A stretch of 8,495 nt of DNA from Chitinophagales bacterium (GCA_015654495.1 JAATGW010000009.1:1-8495); one strand, 5' to 3'; positions 1 to 6,809 are shown, numbered from the stretch's first letter. Translations and numbers: made by a program. Notes: generated by a model from the letters alone, not told the origin.

Positions 1-6
1 AGGCAC

Positions 7-840
7 ATGGAGTCTAAATTTATACACTATAAAAGCAGCAGAATTCATTACCGGAAATCCGGTAGCGGCAAAAAAAAGCTTGTGTGTCTCCATGGATTTG
101 GTGAAAAAGCTGAATCATTTGATGTGCTCGAAAAAGTATGTGGCCTGGAGTACACCATAATCGCTTTTGATTTTCCCTTTCATGGGTTAACGGAGTGGAA
201 GGAGGGCATGAATTTCGGGGTTTCAGATCTGAACAGCATCATTGAAATTTGTCCGGAATCCGGAACCGGTCAGTTTTATTTGCTTGGGTATAGTATGGGC
301 GGACGCATGGTACTGAGCTATTATACTGCATATCCAGGAAGGATATTAGGGCTATTCTTACTTGCTCCTGATGGTTTAGTCGTTAGCGGCTGGTATAAAC
401 TGGCTACCAGTACAAGTTGGGGTAACAGTCTGTTCAGGTCGACAATGAAAAATCCTACCTTGTTTGTAAGCCTTTTAAATTTCTCGGTTAAACTGCGACT
501 TGTAAACAGCAGTGTAACCAGGTTCGTAAGGAACCAGGTCAATAATGCAGAAATGCGTGAAATGATCTACGTAGTATGGACCACTATGCGCAGTTTTAAA
601 CCCGATCTCCATAAAATAAGAAAATTAATTCAACGGTTTCAGACACCGGTTTCACTTGTTTTCGGGAAATATGACAGGATTATAAGAGCGAAATCAGGTA
701 GTAAACTTAACAGAGGAGTTGAGCAGTTGGTTGATATTTCTATCCTTGAATCAGGCCACCAATTGCTTGATGCATCAAAGGCGGAATTACTCAGGAAAAT
801 TTTCACAGCATTTTCTGAAAGGAGCAGAAGCCTACGATGA
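7..840 (+). CDS. Alpha/beta hydrolase fold protein
   Basis: A 277-residue cytoplasmic alpha/beta hydrolase, with no signal peptide or membrane segment. The family signature is complete. An HGFG oxyanion-hole motif lies at residues 29-32, the nucleophile elbow GYSMGG at 94-99 gives Ser96, Asp223 sits in GKYD, and His251 sits in ESGH near the C-terminus. Residues 125-200 form the variable lid. The order and spacing fit a catalytically competent hydrolase of the MenH/BioH/esterase type. The substrate cannot be read from sequence; an ester, thioester or C-C bond hydrolase are all possible. The ATG at 7 is preceded by AGG at 1-3, a marginal ribosome site, and upstream sequence is outside the window. 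The stop overlaps the next start as ATGA (837-840), so it is probably translationally coupled to the glycosyltransferase. The fold is certain; the substrate is unknown. Confidence 0.92.
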   Translation: MESKFIHYKSSRIHYRKSGSGKKKLVCLHGFGEKAESFDVLEKVCGLEYTIIAFDFPFHGLTEWKEGMNFGVSDLNSIIEICPESGTGQFYLLGYSMGGRMVLSYYTAYPGRILGLFLLAPDGLVVSGWYKLATSTSWGNSLFRSTMKNPTLFVSLLNFSVKLRLVNSSVTRFVRNQVNNAEMREMIYVVWTTMRSFKPDLHKIRKLIQRFQTPVSLVFGKYDRIIRAKSGSKLNRGVEQLVDISILESGHQLLDASKAELLRKIFTAFSERSRSLR

Positions 841-1970
841 TACTGTTACTATTGAATACTGTGTTTACCGCAGGATATGTGGTGCTGATTATCTATTATC
901 TTTTTCTTTGGAAGAAAGTACCCCGATTCAATGTACAGCCGGGCTATATTCCGCGTACAAAAGTTTCTGTGATTATTCCGGTAAGAAATGAAGCCGGAAA
1001 TATCCTTCATTGTTTGAACTCAATCCTGCTTCAAAACTATCCTTCAGAACTATTGGAAATAATTGTTGTTGATGATTATTCTGAGGATGATACAATTCAG
1101 ACTATCCGGTTGGCAGGGTTGACTGGTGTGCAAGTGATTTCTGCTCAGATCGAAAATGCTGTCAGACCTGCCGGCGGTAAAAAAAAGGCGATTGCATCAG
1201 GCATTGCAAATTCAACCGGCAAGCTGATTGTAACAACCGATGCGGATTGTACATGCGGACCCGAATGGATAAGAACGATAGCCGCTTTTTACGACGAAAC
1301 GGGATCCGTTTTTATTGCCGCCCCGGTTAAGATGACTCCGGCCAAAAATGCCTTGTCTGTTTTCCAGATCCTCGATTTTTTAACCCTGCAGGGAATTGGT
1401 GCAGCGGCCGTGCATCATCGGTTTCACCTCCTTTCCAACGGAGCAAATCTGGCTTATGAAAAGAAAATATTTGAAGAAGTCAGGGGATTTGAAGGAATAG
1501 AATCCATTGCGTCGGGTGATGATCTTTTGCTGATGCATAAAGTGGCAGCGATTGCTCCTGATAAAATCGGATATTGTTTATCGGATGCAGCAATTGTAAA
1601 AACCAAACCAGAACCCGATTTCAGCAGCTTTCTGCATCAGCGGATCCGATGGTCAAGTAAGGCAAGGTTCTACCCCGATAAAAAGATTACCGGAGTGCTG
1701 ATGTGGGTTTTTATTTTAAATGTATTGCTGCTTTTATCGTTTGTTTATGTGTGTTTCGAAACAGGATATTTTTGTTGGTGGTTCCTGATAGTTCTTTCAA
1801 AAACCATTGCAGAACTGGTATTTCTTATTCCGGTTTCCGTTTTTTTCGGACAGCTCAGGTTGGCCTGGTATTTTGTACCTGCTGAACCATTTCATATCAT
1901 CTACACAATTTTAGCCGGGTTTTTAGGTCAGATCACCAGGTATCGCTGGAAGGGTCGTAATTTGAACTGA
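837..1970 (+). CDS. Membrane-anchored family 2 glycosyltransferase
   Basis: A 377-residue processive-type GT2 enzyme that transfers a sugar from a nucleotide donor, with its active site in the cytoplasm. A hydrophobic N-terminal anchor spans about residues 3-25. The GT-A domain follows: VSVIIPVRNE at 43-52, VVDD at 77-80, the metal-binding DxD (TTDADC, D135 and D137), the general-base motif SGDD (226-229) and QRIRW (268-272), which matches QxxRW. Three to four hydrophobic segments at about 286-365 form the C-terminal membrane region. This layout resembles cellulose-synthase-like and hopanoid or glycolipid glycosyltransferases. The start overlaps the hydrolase stop by four bases, and the permease gene begins directly after, so the three genes are probably one transcript. 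Acceptor and sugar are not deducible. A flippase gene lies nearby on the other strand, compatible with surface glycan or glycolipid work, but no direct link is shown. Confidence 0.93.
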   Translation: MILLLLNTVFTAGYVVLIIYYLFLWKKVPRFNVQPGYIPRTKVSVIIPVRNEAGNILHCLNSILLQNYPSELLEIIVVDDYSEDDTIQTIRLAGLTGVQVISAQIENAVRPAGGKKKAIASGIANSTGKLIVTTDADCTCGPEWIRTIAAFYDETGSVFIAAPVKMTPAKNALSVFQILDFLTLQGIGAAAVHHRFHLLSNGANLAYEKKIFEEVRGFEGIESIASGDDLLLMHKVAAIAPDKIGYCLSDAAIVKTKPEPDFSSFLHQRIRWSSKARFYPDKKITGVLMWVFILNVLLLLSFVYVCFETGYFCWWFLIVLSKTIAELVFLIPVSVFFGQLRLAWYFVPAEPFHIIYTILAGFLGQITRYRWKGRNLN

Positions 1971-1982
1971 TTGTATTTTTAT

Positions 1983-3065
1983 ATGCAGCACGAAACATCA
2001 GAAAATGTTTGGCAGGGTTGGAAACGTTTGAAGAGAAACAAATGGTCAATGGCCGGGCTTGTCATTATCGCTCTTGCATTTTTCACAGCCATCTTCGCTT
2101 ACTGGATTGCTCCGGATCACAGCCCTTTCGCAAACCGCATGATGGTGGAAATCGGCGGAAAGAAACCTGGCTTTAAACTACTGTTTCTGGTGATCCGCAA
2201 TGAAGGTGACTACAAAAAAGAAAATTTTGTTCAGAGAAGTTTAGGTGGAATGAAAGACCATGAAACCTATATTCCCATTAGCGGATATACAATCCATGGT
2301 GACAGTATTCTGGTCAGGCGATTTCTTGATGAAGGTGTTTCTGAATCTGAATTCTATAAGTTGAAAAAAGACTCCTATCGTTTTGAATCAAAAATATTTC
2401 TTTTGGGTACCGACAAGTTCGGTCGCGATATCCTGAGCCGGCTAATTGTCGGAACGAGGGTGAGTTTGAGTGTAGGACTGATTGCGGTATTTATTTCACT
2501 TTTAATTGGTGTATTACTGGGCGCAATTGCAGGTTATTATGGAGGCAAAACAGATGAACTGATCATGTGGCTGATAAATGTGGTTTGGAGCATGCCAACG
2601 CTCCTGCTTGTATTTGCAATCACGATGGCGATGGGAAAAGGATTCTGGCAGGTATTCATTGCCGTTGGACTTACTTTATGGGTAAATGTGGCCAGGATAA
2701 TCCGTGGTCAGGTGAAGTCTATCCGTTCCCTTGAATATATTGATGCCGCGAGGGCGCTTGGCTATTCAGGATACAGAATTATCCGAAAGCATATATTACC
2801 AAATGTTGCCGGTCCGGTGCTGGTAGTAGCAGCGGCGAACTTTGCCAGCGCGATCGTGATAGAAGCAGGGCTGAGTTTTCTGGGCGCAGGCGTACAATCG
2901 CCTCAACCAAGTTGGGGACTCATGATTCGTGAAAATTATAACTTCATAATTACTCACAATCCGTTTCTGGCTATTGTACCTGGAATTGCCATCATGATCC
3001 TTGTGCTGGCGTTGAATATTGTAGGCAATGGATTGAGAGATGCCCTCGATGTACGGAGCTATTAA
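1983..3065 (+). CDS. ABC transporter permease, DppC/OppC type
   Basis: A 360-residue inner-membrane permease of a peptide/nickel-type ABC importer. The N-terminal OppC segment (KRNKWSMAGL then TM1, about 23-41) is followed by LGTDKFGRD at 141-149, the family's hallmark entry to the core domain. Five further hydrophobic segments follow, with the ATPase-coupling EAA loop at 251-274 (EYIDAARALGYSGYRIIRKH then ILPN) and the usual WGLMI near 311. Between TM1 and LGTD there are about 95 residues, against roughly 30-40 in E. coli DppC, so it carries an extra periplasmic insert. I believe such inserts occur in Bacteroidota homologues. I chose the ATG at 1983; a TTG at 1971, directly after the preceding stop, would add four residues. 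No partner permease, ATPase or binding protein lies in this window, so those must be encoded elsewhere. Confidence 0.93.
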   Translation: MQHETSENVWQGWKRLKRNKWSMAGLVIIALAFFTAIFAYWIAPDHSPFANRMMVEIGGKKPGFKLLFLVIRNEGDYKKENFVQRSLGGMKDHETYIPISGYTIHGDSILVRRFLDEGVSESEFYKLKKDSYRFESKIFLLGTDKFGRDILSRLIVGTRVSLSVGLIAVFISLLIGVLLGAIAGYYGGKTDELIMWLINVVWSMPTLLLVFAITMAMGKGFWQVFIAVGLTLWVNVARIIRGQVKSIRSLEYIDAARALGYSGYRIIRKHILPNVAGPVLVVAAANFASAIVIEAGLSFLGAGVQSPQPSWGLMIRENYNFIITHNPFLAIVPGIAIMILVLALNIVGNGLRDALDVRSY

Positions 3066-3079
3066 AAATGTTTGATAAA

Positions 3080-3100
3080 GATCATTCCCTTTTGATGATC
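3080..3100. terminator. Weak hairpin between convergent genes
   Basis: GATCAT (3080-3085) pairs with ATGATC (3095-3100) around a 9-base loop, in the 39-base gap between the convergent permease and flippase stops. The position suits a shared terminator. The stem is only six pairs, and a T-run follows only loosely on the + side (TTATTTTT from 3105), so the evidence is thin. Confidence 0.3.
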
Positions 3101-3104
3101 GGCA

Positions 3105-4538
3105 TTATTTTTCCGCGAGTATTTTCTTAAGCTGGTATAATGAAAATCCAGACCTGTAGAAGAATAGAATGGCGGTAAGAGCAGCGCCGATACCCGCACT
3201 CAGCAATATATTCCACTCAAGCCAGGCGGCGGTTTTTATTATGATATAGAATACCAGTCCAACGCCCAGGTATAGCGGAATAAAGGCAAGAGACAACCTT
3301 ATTCCGGTTTTCATTCGTGCAAAATAAATTACTGACAGTGCATACAGGCTCTGGGTTGTACATGCAATAACAGCTGCTGCCATTGCTCCGAATTTAGGAA
3401 TAAAAAAAAGATTCAGAATCACATTCAGCAAACTGAAAAAAATACTCAGTTTCAGAAAAATATTCATGTTCCGTGTAGCTGTCAAAGCTGTACCATATAT
3501 ATGAATCATAGAGAGGCCCGGCAATGCAAACAGCACAATCATAATAACAGTACTGATATATGGATCCTTGTTGTGATAAAGCAGGTTTGAGAGATATTCC
3601 GGCTCAGCAAATGCAAAGGCCACTACGATCATGCTGCCAATAACAAGCAAATGGCGGCAGTTGAGAAGCACAGCAAAAAAACGACTTTGATTTGGCCAGT
3701 GCCGGGAAATATAGGGCAATAAAAAACCAGCCATTAAAAAACCCACCATATTAAAAGCATCCAGCAGCCGGAAAGCTGCAGCATATATTCCGGCTTCTCT
3801 TGCTCCATCAGGAATTATGCTCTCCAGCAGAAATCCATCAGCCCTTGACATGAGTGTAATAAAAAATATATTCAACGCAATGGGCAGGCTTGAAAAAAAT
3901 ATTTCTTTATTCAGGCCTTTAAAAGGCTGAATACTGAAACCAGGGATGCTGCGTGCAAGAAAAATCAAAGCGATAATAATTGACAAAATAATCCCTGCAA
4001 TCTGGATCATTACAAAATTCCGGATTGTTATTTTTCCTGCAACAAGCGGATAAAAAATCATACTTCCTACAACCAGTATCACGAAAAGCTTATCAACTAT
4101 TGAAACAACAGCATCGGTACGGTAGTGTTGTGAAGCCGTGGGATAAGAACGAAGAAAGAGCAATAAGCTGCTTCCGATCTGCATTGCAATCAGCATACAG
4201 AGCAAACTATAGTCTCTGATCCCTGAAATGAATGCAATAAAAAAAACAGTAAGCGTGTAAATAAAACTGAGTACCAGTTTTCCGCTCAACGCCTGAGTAA
4301 ATAAACTCCTGTCGCCATTTTTATTAGATGCTACTTCTCGGTTAAAGTAGGATGTGATGCCCAGGTCAAGCAGAAAATTCAGGATGATACAAAGATTCAG
4401 CAACGCAAAATAGTGCCCATAGGAGCTGAATCCGGTAAGGTTCTGTACCTGACGGTCGATCGCAAAAATCCATACCGGTTTAACCAACAGGTTTAATACA
4501 ACCAGTAGTATTAGTGAACGGAAAAAATGCTTGGGCAA
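3105..4538 (-). CDS. Polysaccharide flippase-like membrane protein (Wzx/PST, MOP superfamily)
   Basis: A 477-residue polytopic inner-membrane protein with hydrophobic segments through nearly its whole length, as expected for the 12-14 helices of lipid-linked oligosaccharide flippases. Features typical of the family are the N-terminal stretch NLLVKPVWIFAIDRQVQN, a following YFALL helix with DLGITSYFNREVA, and a central SRADGFLLESIIPDGAREAGIYAAAFRLLD region. Its role would be to flip undecaprenyl-linked sugar chains for O-antigen, capsule or another surface glycan. The start is TTG at 4536-4538. In that frame there is no ATG between the upstream stop at 4590-4592 and well inside the protein, so a non-ATG start is forced unless the assembly has an error. 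It lies 81 bases downstream of the Lrp-type gene on the same strand and probably shares its transcript. Its polymerase and glycosyltransferase partners are not adjacent. Confidence 0.88.
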   Translation of the reverse strand: MPKHFFRSLILLVVLNLLVKPVWIFAIDRQVQNLTGFSSYGHYFALLNLCIILNFLLDLGITSYFNREVASNKNGDRSLFTQALSGKLVLSFIYTLTVFFIAFISGIRDYSLLCMLIAMQIGSSLLLFLRSYPTASQHYRTDAVVSIVDKLFVILVVGSMIFYPLVAGKITIRNFVMIQIAGIILSIIIALIFLARSIPGFSIQPFKGLNKEIFFSSLPIALNIFFITLMSRADGFLLESIIPDGAREAGIYAAAFRLLDAFNMVGFLMAGFLLPYISRHWPNQSRFFAVLLNCRHLLVIGSMIVVAFAFAEPEYLSNLLYHNKDPYISTVIMIVLFALPGLSMIHIYGTALTATRNMNIFLKLSIFFSLLNVILNLFFIPKFGAMAAAVIACTTQSLYALSVIYFARMKTGIRLSLAFIPLYLGVGLVFYIIIKTAAWLEWNILLSAGIGAALTAILFFYRSGFSLYQLKKILAEK

Positions 4539-4619
4539 GAGAAAGGGTTTAAGGCACGCCTGCGGGCGTACTGAATACCCTACAAAATACTAAAACAAAA
4601 CGGAAGATCGAAGCGGATT

Positions 4620-5087
4620 TCATCCTGATACCTGCACATTGCGGTTCAGGCTTTCATCAAGTGAAATGAAGGTCTCGGTTCTTTCGATCCCTTTTATCTT
4701 TTGCAGCTGGTCGTGTAATACATAGCGAAGCTGATTAATGTCTTTGGCAACCACTTCGAGAAACATGCTGTAATTACCCGTTGTATAGTTCAGTCTGATG
4801 ATTTCGGGGATCTTTTTCAGGTCCTCGGCAACCACATCGTAAAGGGAACTTTTTTCAAGAAAGATTCCGACAAAAGCTGTAATATCGTAACCCAGCAGTT
4901 TCAGATCAACATTCAATCTGGTACCTTTAACTATCCCCATTTCCTGGAGTTTTTTGATCCGGACATGTATAGTACCGCCTGAAACAAAAAGCTTTTTACC
5001 CAGGTCTGCGTAGGAAATTCCGGCGTCGTCCATCATTGCATGAATGATCTGGAGGTCGAGTTTATCAAGATTCAATTTTCCCGCCAT
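4620..5087 (-). CDS. Lrp/AsnC family transcriptional regulator
   Basis: A 155-residue DNA-binding regulator of full family length. The N-terminal winged helix-turn-helix (about residues 6-55) opens with the family signature LDKLDLQIIHAMMDDAGISYADLGKKLFVS. It continues with GTIHVRIKKLQEMGIVKG, the recognition helix and wing. The C-terminal RAM/effector-binding domain (about 66-145) contains FVGIFLEK and the TTGNYSMFLEVVAKD segment, which usually forms the dimer interface and amino-acid pocket. It would act as a dimer or octamer sensing an amino acid or other small molecule. The ATG at 5085-5087 gives a normal N-terminus without an upstream alternative. A promoter candidate sits about 40 bases upstream in very AT-rich DNA that could also bind the protein itself, since autoregulation is common in the family. 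The flippase follows on the same strand. The regulated genes and ligand are unknown. Confidence 0.93.
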   Translation of the reverse strand: MAGKLNLDKLDLQIIHAMMDDAGISYADLGKKLFVSGGTIHVRIKKLQEMGIVKGTRLNVDLKLLGYDITAFVGIFLEKSSLYDVVAEDLKKIPEIIRLNYTTGNYSMFLEVVAKDINQLRYVLHDQLQKIKGIERTETFISLDESLNRNVQVSG

Positions 5088-5124
5088 TTCAAAGGTGACT
5101 TTTAATCAATTTCAATATTTAAAA

Positions 5125-5155
5125 CAAATATTTAAATAATTTCGATAATTACAAA
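5125..5155 (-). promoter_or_regulatory. Bacteroidota-type promoter for the lrp gene
   Basis: Read on the - strand, TTTG (5155-5152) and AATATTTG (5132-5125) are separated by 19 bases. This matches the Bacteroidota sigma-ABfr pattern TTTG-N19/21-TAnnTTTG with one mismatch. Transcription would start near 5118, about 30 bases before the ATG. The DNA is very AT-rich, so chance matches are easy. Confidence 0.45.
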
Positions 5156-5170
5156 ATTTTTATTGAAATA

Positions 5171-5203
5171 TTTGTAACATAGTGCCGATTATCTTTAATA
5201 TTG
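5171..5203 (+). promoter_or_regulatory. Bacteroidota-type promoter for the tRNA-like RNA
   Basis: TTTG (5171-5174), 21 bases, then TAATATTG (5196-5203) fits TTTG-N19/21-TAnnTTTG with one mismatch. It predicts a start near 5210, about 20 bases before the tRNA-like 5' end at 5231. Position and direction agree with an independent RNA gene closed by the terminator at 5433-5473. Confidence 0.5.
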
Positions 5204-5230
5204 CACTACGAAAGTTCTTTTAAACAACAC

Positions 5231-5424
5231 TGTGGGGTGATGAAATATTAGGCAGACATGCCCTCTTGTCTCGGGGGTGAAGACAAACGGATAAACTTTG
5301 CATAACGCCGATCCTGTCTGCAGCAGGACCGACTAGGGTTGACCACTATTCGGCCGGATTCGCAATTCGACATCGATGTGCAGATGCTAACGTCTTCGTG
5401 GAGGTTCGACTCCTCCCCCTACAG
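5231..5424 (+). ncRNA. tRNA-like RNA: class II tRNA body, GTC anticodon, giant variable arm
   Basis: A 194-nt RNA whose two ends close as a tRNA. The acceptor stem is TGTGGGG (5231-5237) with CCCTACA (5417-5423), seven pairs including one G-T. TG fills positions 8-9. The D-arm stem is ATG/CAT (5240-5242, 5257-5259), with GG in the loop. The anticodon stem is CCCTC (5261-5265) with GGGGG (5273-5277), and its loop TTGTCTC puts GTC at 34-36. The T-arm is GGAGG, TTCGACT, CCTCC (5400-5416). G5424 is the discriminator and CCA is not encoded. GGCAGAC in the D-loop and TG...CGT around the variable arm resemble bacterial tRNA-Leu. The variable region (5278-5399) is about 122 nt. It is based on GAAGAC/GTCTTC (5279-5284, 5392-5397) and contains inner stems GCCGA/TCGGC (5307-5311, 5350-5354) and TCCTG/CAGGA (5312-5316, 5324-5328). 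The tmRNA 5' consensus and tag frame are absent. It could also be a degenerate tRNA. Confidence 0.68.
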
Positions 5425-5432
5425 CTGAAAAG

Positions 5433-5473
5433 AAGCCGCATTATATTGGGATCCAATGTTTTGCGGCTTTTTT
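5433..5473. terminator. Strong intrinsic terminator after the tRNA-like RNA
   Basis: AAGCCGCA (5433-5440) pairs perfectly with TGCGGCTT (5462-5469). An inner ATTGG/CCAAT stem (5445-5449, 5453-5457) caps it, and T-residues run through 5468-5473. It ends the RNA transcript nine bases after its 3' end. On the - strand the stem is followed by CTTCTTTTC, so it may also stop transcription arriving from the abi-like gene. Confidence 0.88.
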
Positions 5474-5480
5474 GTTGTGC

Positions 5481-5501
5481 GGTTGGCAGGTCAGTTGGCA
5501 A
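5481..5501 (+). repeat. 21-bp inverted repeat, left copy
   Basis: It is the exact reverse complement of 7079-7099. It holds the heptamer GTTGGCA twice as direct copies, 12 bases apart (5482-5488 and 5494-5500), a layout typical of a protein-binding site. It starts seven bases after the RNA terminator's T-tract. Confidence 0.85.
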
Positions 5502-5565
5502 ATTATTTAAGTGCATTTCGCATTAAAAAAATTGCTTTATGCCAAAATATGGACGCTCGTGTAAG

Positions 5566-6486
5566 CTAGGTGTCAAGTTTGTGATTCCACAATGGCTCAT
5601 TATACCACCCCTCTGGCATACCCAGAGCTCGAATGTCAATGTTTGGATATTTCTTTAAAAGCGAGTAAAGTCTGTAAGTAAAATTATTACTTGGAATAGT
5701 AGTGTTTAACAGATATTTTATACAACACAGCCGAATATAAAGAGAATGATATTCCCTGCCTTTTGGCATTTTTTTTATCCATGCCTCCTTCGGCTTCGGA
5801 GGTAGTTTCGGTGGATCGGTCAGTCTTTTATTCCATAAACGTCCATGATGGGCACATATGTTTCTTATCAACGAAATCGATTGAAACCACGAATGTAAAT
5901 AGGTATGATTGGGTAAGGAAAAGCTGTTGGCAATGTGATTCTTAGATTTGCACGACAACTTCAGATTCCCATACAACCTTGAAAGCGTTCCCATTGAAAC
6001 TACTTCCAGTGTTTTCCATGATGGAGGCATTCGAGTGTCGCTAAAATATTTCAACTTGTGTTTTTTTATAAAATCCTCCTTGGTTCTACTTAGTTCTTTT
6101 CCGATAAGCCTCAATGAATTTGTGTGTTCTGATACATCCATAAAATTGTTAGGATCTTCAAACCACCAAGCATCGAATTCCTGAGAAACATGATAGGTTA
6201 ATTTACATCGAAGCGAGATTTCTATTTTCTCGATAGCATCAAACAATAATGCCCGTAATTCACTATCAAAATAGTAAAGATTTACAACGGTCTCAAACTT
6301 GCTGTTTGGCTTAAAGAGATGGTTTATTTTATCCGATTGAAATGACCACCAGTATCCAGATAAACGGTAGTAACTGAATCGGGACAAGCAGCTTCTTGCA
6401 AATTCATCATTTTTGATTACCAACCCTCTAGACCTCAATTTGTGGATTTGAGCATCAATAGAAAGCGGCGGCTTAGTGAATTTCAT
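5566..6486 (-). CDS. Abi_2 (AbiD/AbiF-like) family abortive infection protein
   Basis: A 306-residue soluble protein with the Abi_2 family layout. The N-terminus is KPPLSIDAQIHKLRSRGLVI, then FARSCLSRFSYYRLSGYWWSF (29-49), an FDSELRALLFDAIEKIEISLR helix (73-93) and TRMPPSWKTLEVVSMGTLSRLY (151-172). The motif RNICAHHGRLWN (208-219) contains the R-x4-H pattern (R208, H213) of HEPN-type RNases. Known members give phage resistance by abortive infection, probably through RNA cleavage; that is family knowledge, not shown here. The reading frame is intact and of normal family length, unlike the damaged genes to its right. The ATG (6484-6486) follows a short hairpin in the leader. It is convergent with the tRNA-like RNA gene, shares its terminator region, and lies between the two 21-bp inverted repeats. 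No separate antitoxin gene is visible. Confidence 0.88.
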   Translation of the reverse strand: MKFTKPPLSIDAQIHKLRSRGLVIKNDEFARSCLSRFSYYRLSGYWWSFQSDKINHLFKPNSKFETVVNLYYFDSELRALLFDAIEKIEISLRCKLTYHVSQEFDAWWFEDPNNFMDVSEHTNSLRLIGKELSRTKEDFIKKHKLKYFSDTRMPPSWKTLEVVSMGTLSRLYGNLKLSCKSKNHIANSFSLPNHTYLHSWFQSISLIRNICAHHGRLWNKRLTDPPKLPPKPKEAWIKKMPKGREYHSLYIRLCCIKYLLNTTIPSNNFTYRLYSLLKKYPNIDIRALGMPEGWYNEPLWNHKLDT

Positions 6487-6495
6487 GATTAGCTA

Positions 6496-6553
6496 AGGGC
6501 TGAAAAGTAAAAGTCCAGCCCTGGGACGCTGATCTGACGGGTAGCGTGGCTGG
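6496..6553 (-). promoter_or_regulatory. Two mutually exclusive hairpins in the leader of the abi-like gene
   Basis: AGGGCTG (6496-6502) can pair with CAGCCCT (6516-6522), a seven-pair stem ending ten bases before the ATG. Alternatively CCAGCC (6515-6520) pairs with GGCTGG (6548-6553), with ACGCT/AGCGT (6526-6530, 6543-6547) stacked on it. The two structures share 6516-6520, so only one can form. This is the geometry of an attenuator or translation switch, but no ligand motif is recognised. Confidence 0.4.
6524..6536 (+). repeat. Short direct repeat, copy 1
   Basis: GGACGCTGATCTG is identical to 6779-6791. AGCCC precedes both copies by zero to two bases, so the shared block is nearly 18 bases. 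This copy lies inside one of the alternative leader hairpins of the abi-like gene. Confidence 0.6.
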
Positions 6554-6778
6554 AACTATCGATATAAAACTACATATCATTTTTGATATAAGCAGGCTAA
6601 ATCAAATAATTATTTGGTAAATCGATTTTTTACCCGTAGTAAAAAATGTTCAACAATTCCGAAATAAGATTCTACAGAAAAATCTCCTTTTAAAATTTAT
6701 TTTTCTTTGGATGGGCATGTGGCCTATTTTACTTTTATTTCAAATAATATATTATTCACAGGAAGAGACCTGGAGCCC

Positions 6779-6791
6779 GGACGCTGATCTG
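6779..6791 (+). repeat. Short direct repeat, copy 2
   Basis: The second copy of GGACGCTGATCTG lies 255 bases after the first, just before the cysteine-rich gene remnant. The two copies bracket the AT-rich palindromic interval, which may be an inserted or recombined block. Confidence 0.6.
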
Positions 6792-6809
6792 GCATTTTTA
6801 TAATTATGA

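Larger units (their letters stand above)
6487..6809. other. Gene-free AT-rich interval with palindromes
   Basis: No supportable gene lies in these 323 bases. Besides the leader hairpins it holds ATATCA/TGATAT (6574-6589), a nine-pair hairpin ATTTTTTAC/GTAAAAAAT (6625-6647, five-base loop), and a perfect 14-bp palindrome at 6743-6756. The 13-mer GGACGCTGATCTG also occurs twice. The first palindromes lie where an operator or promoter of the abi-like gene would be, but no clear promoter pair was found. Confidence 0.5.

Noticed and set aside
5266..5399. Group I intron in a tRNA anticodon loop
   Set aside because: The anticodon stem pairs locally with GGGGG, no second 3' half pairs with CCCTC upstream of the T-arm, and about 110 nt without clear P/Q/R/S core motifs is too small.
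5231..5424. tmRNA (ssrA)
   Set aside because: The T-arm end fits, but the tmRNA 5' consensus, the tag-peptide reading frame and usual length are missing, and a normal anticodon arm is present.
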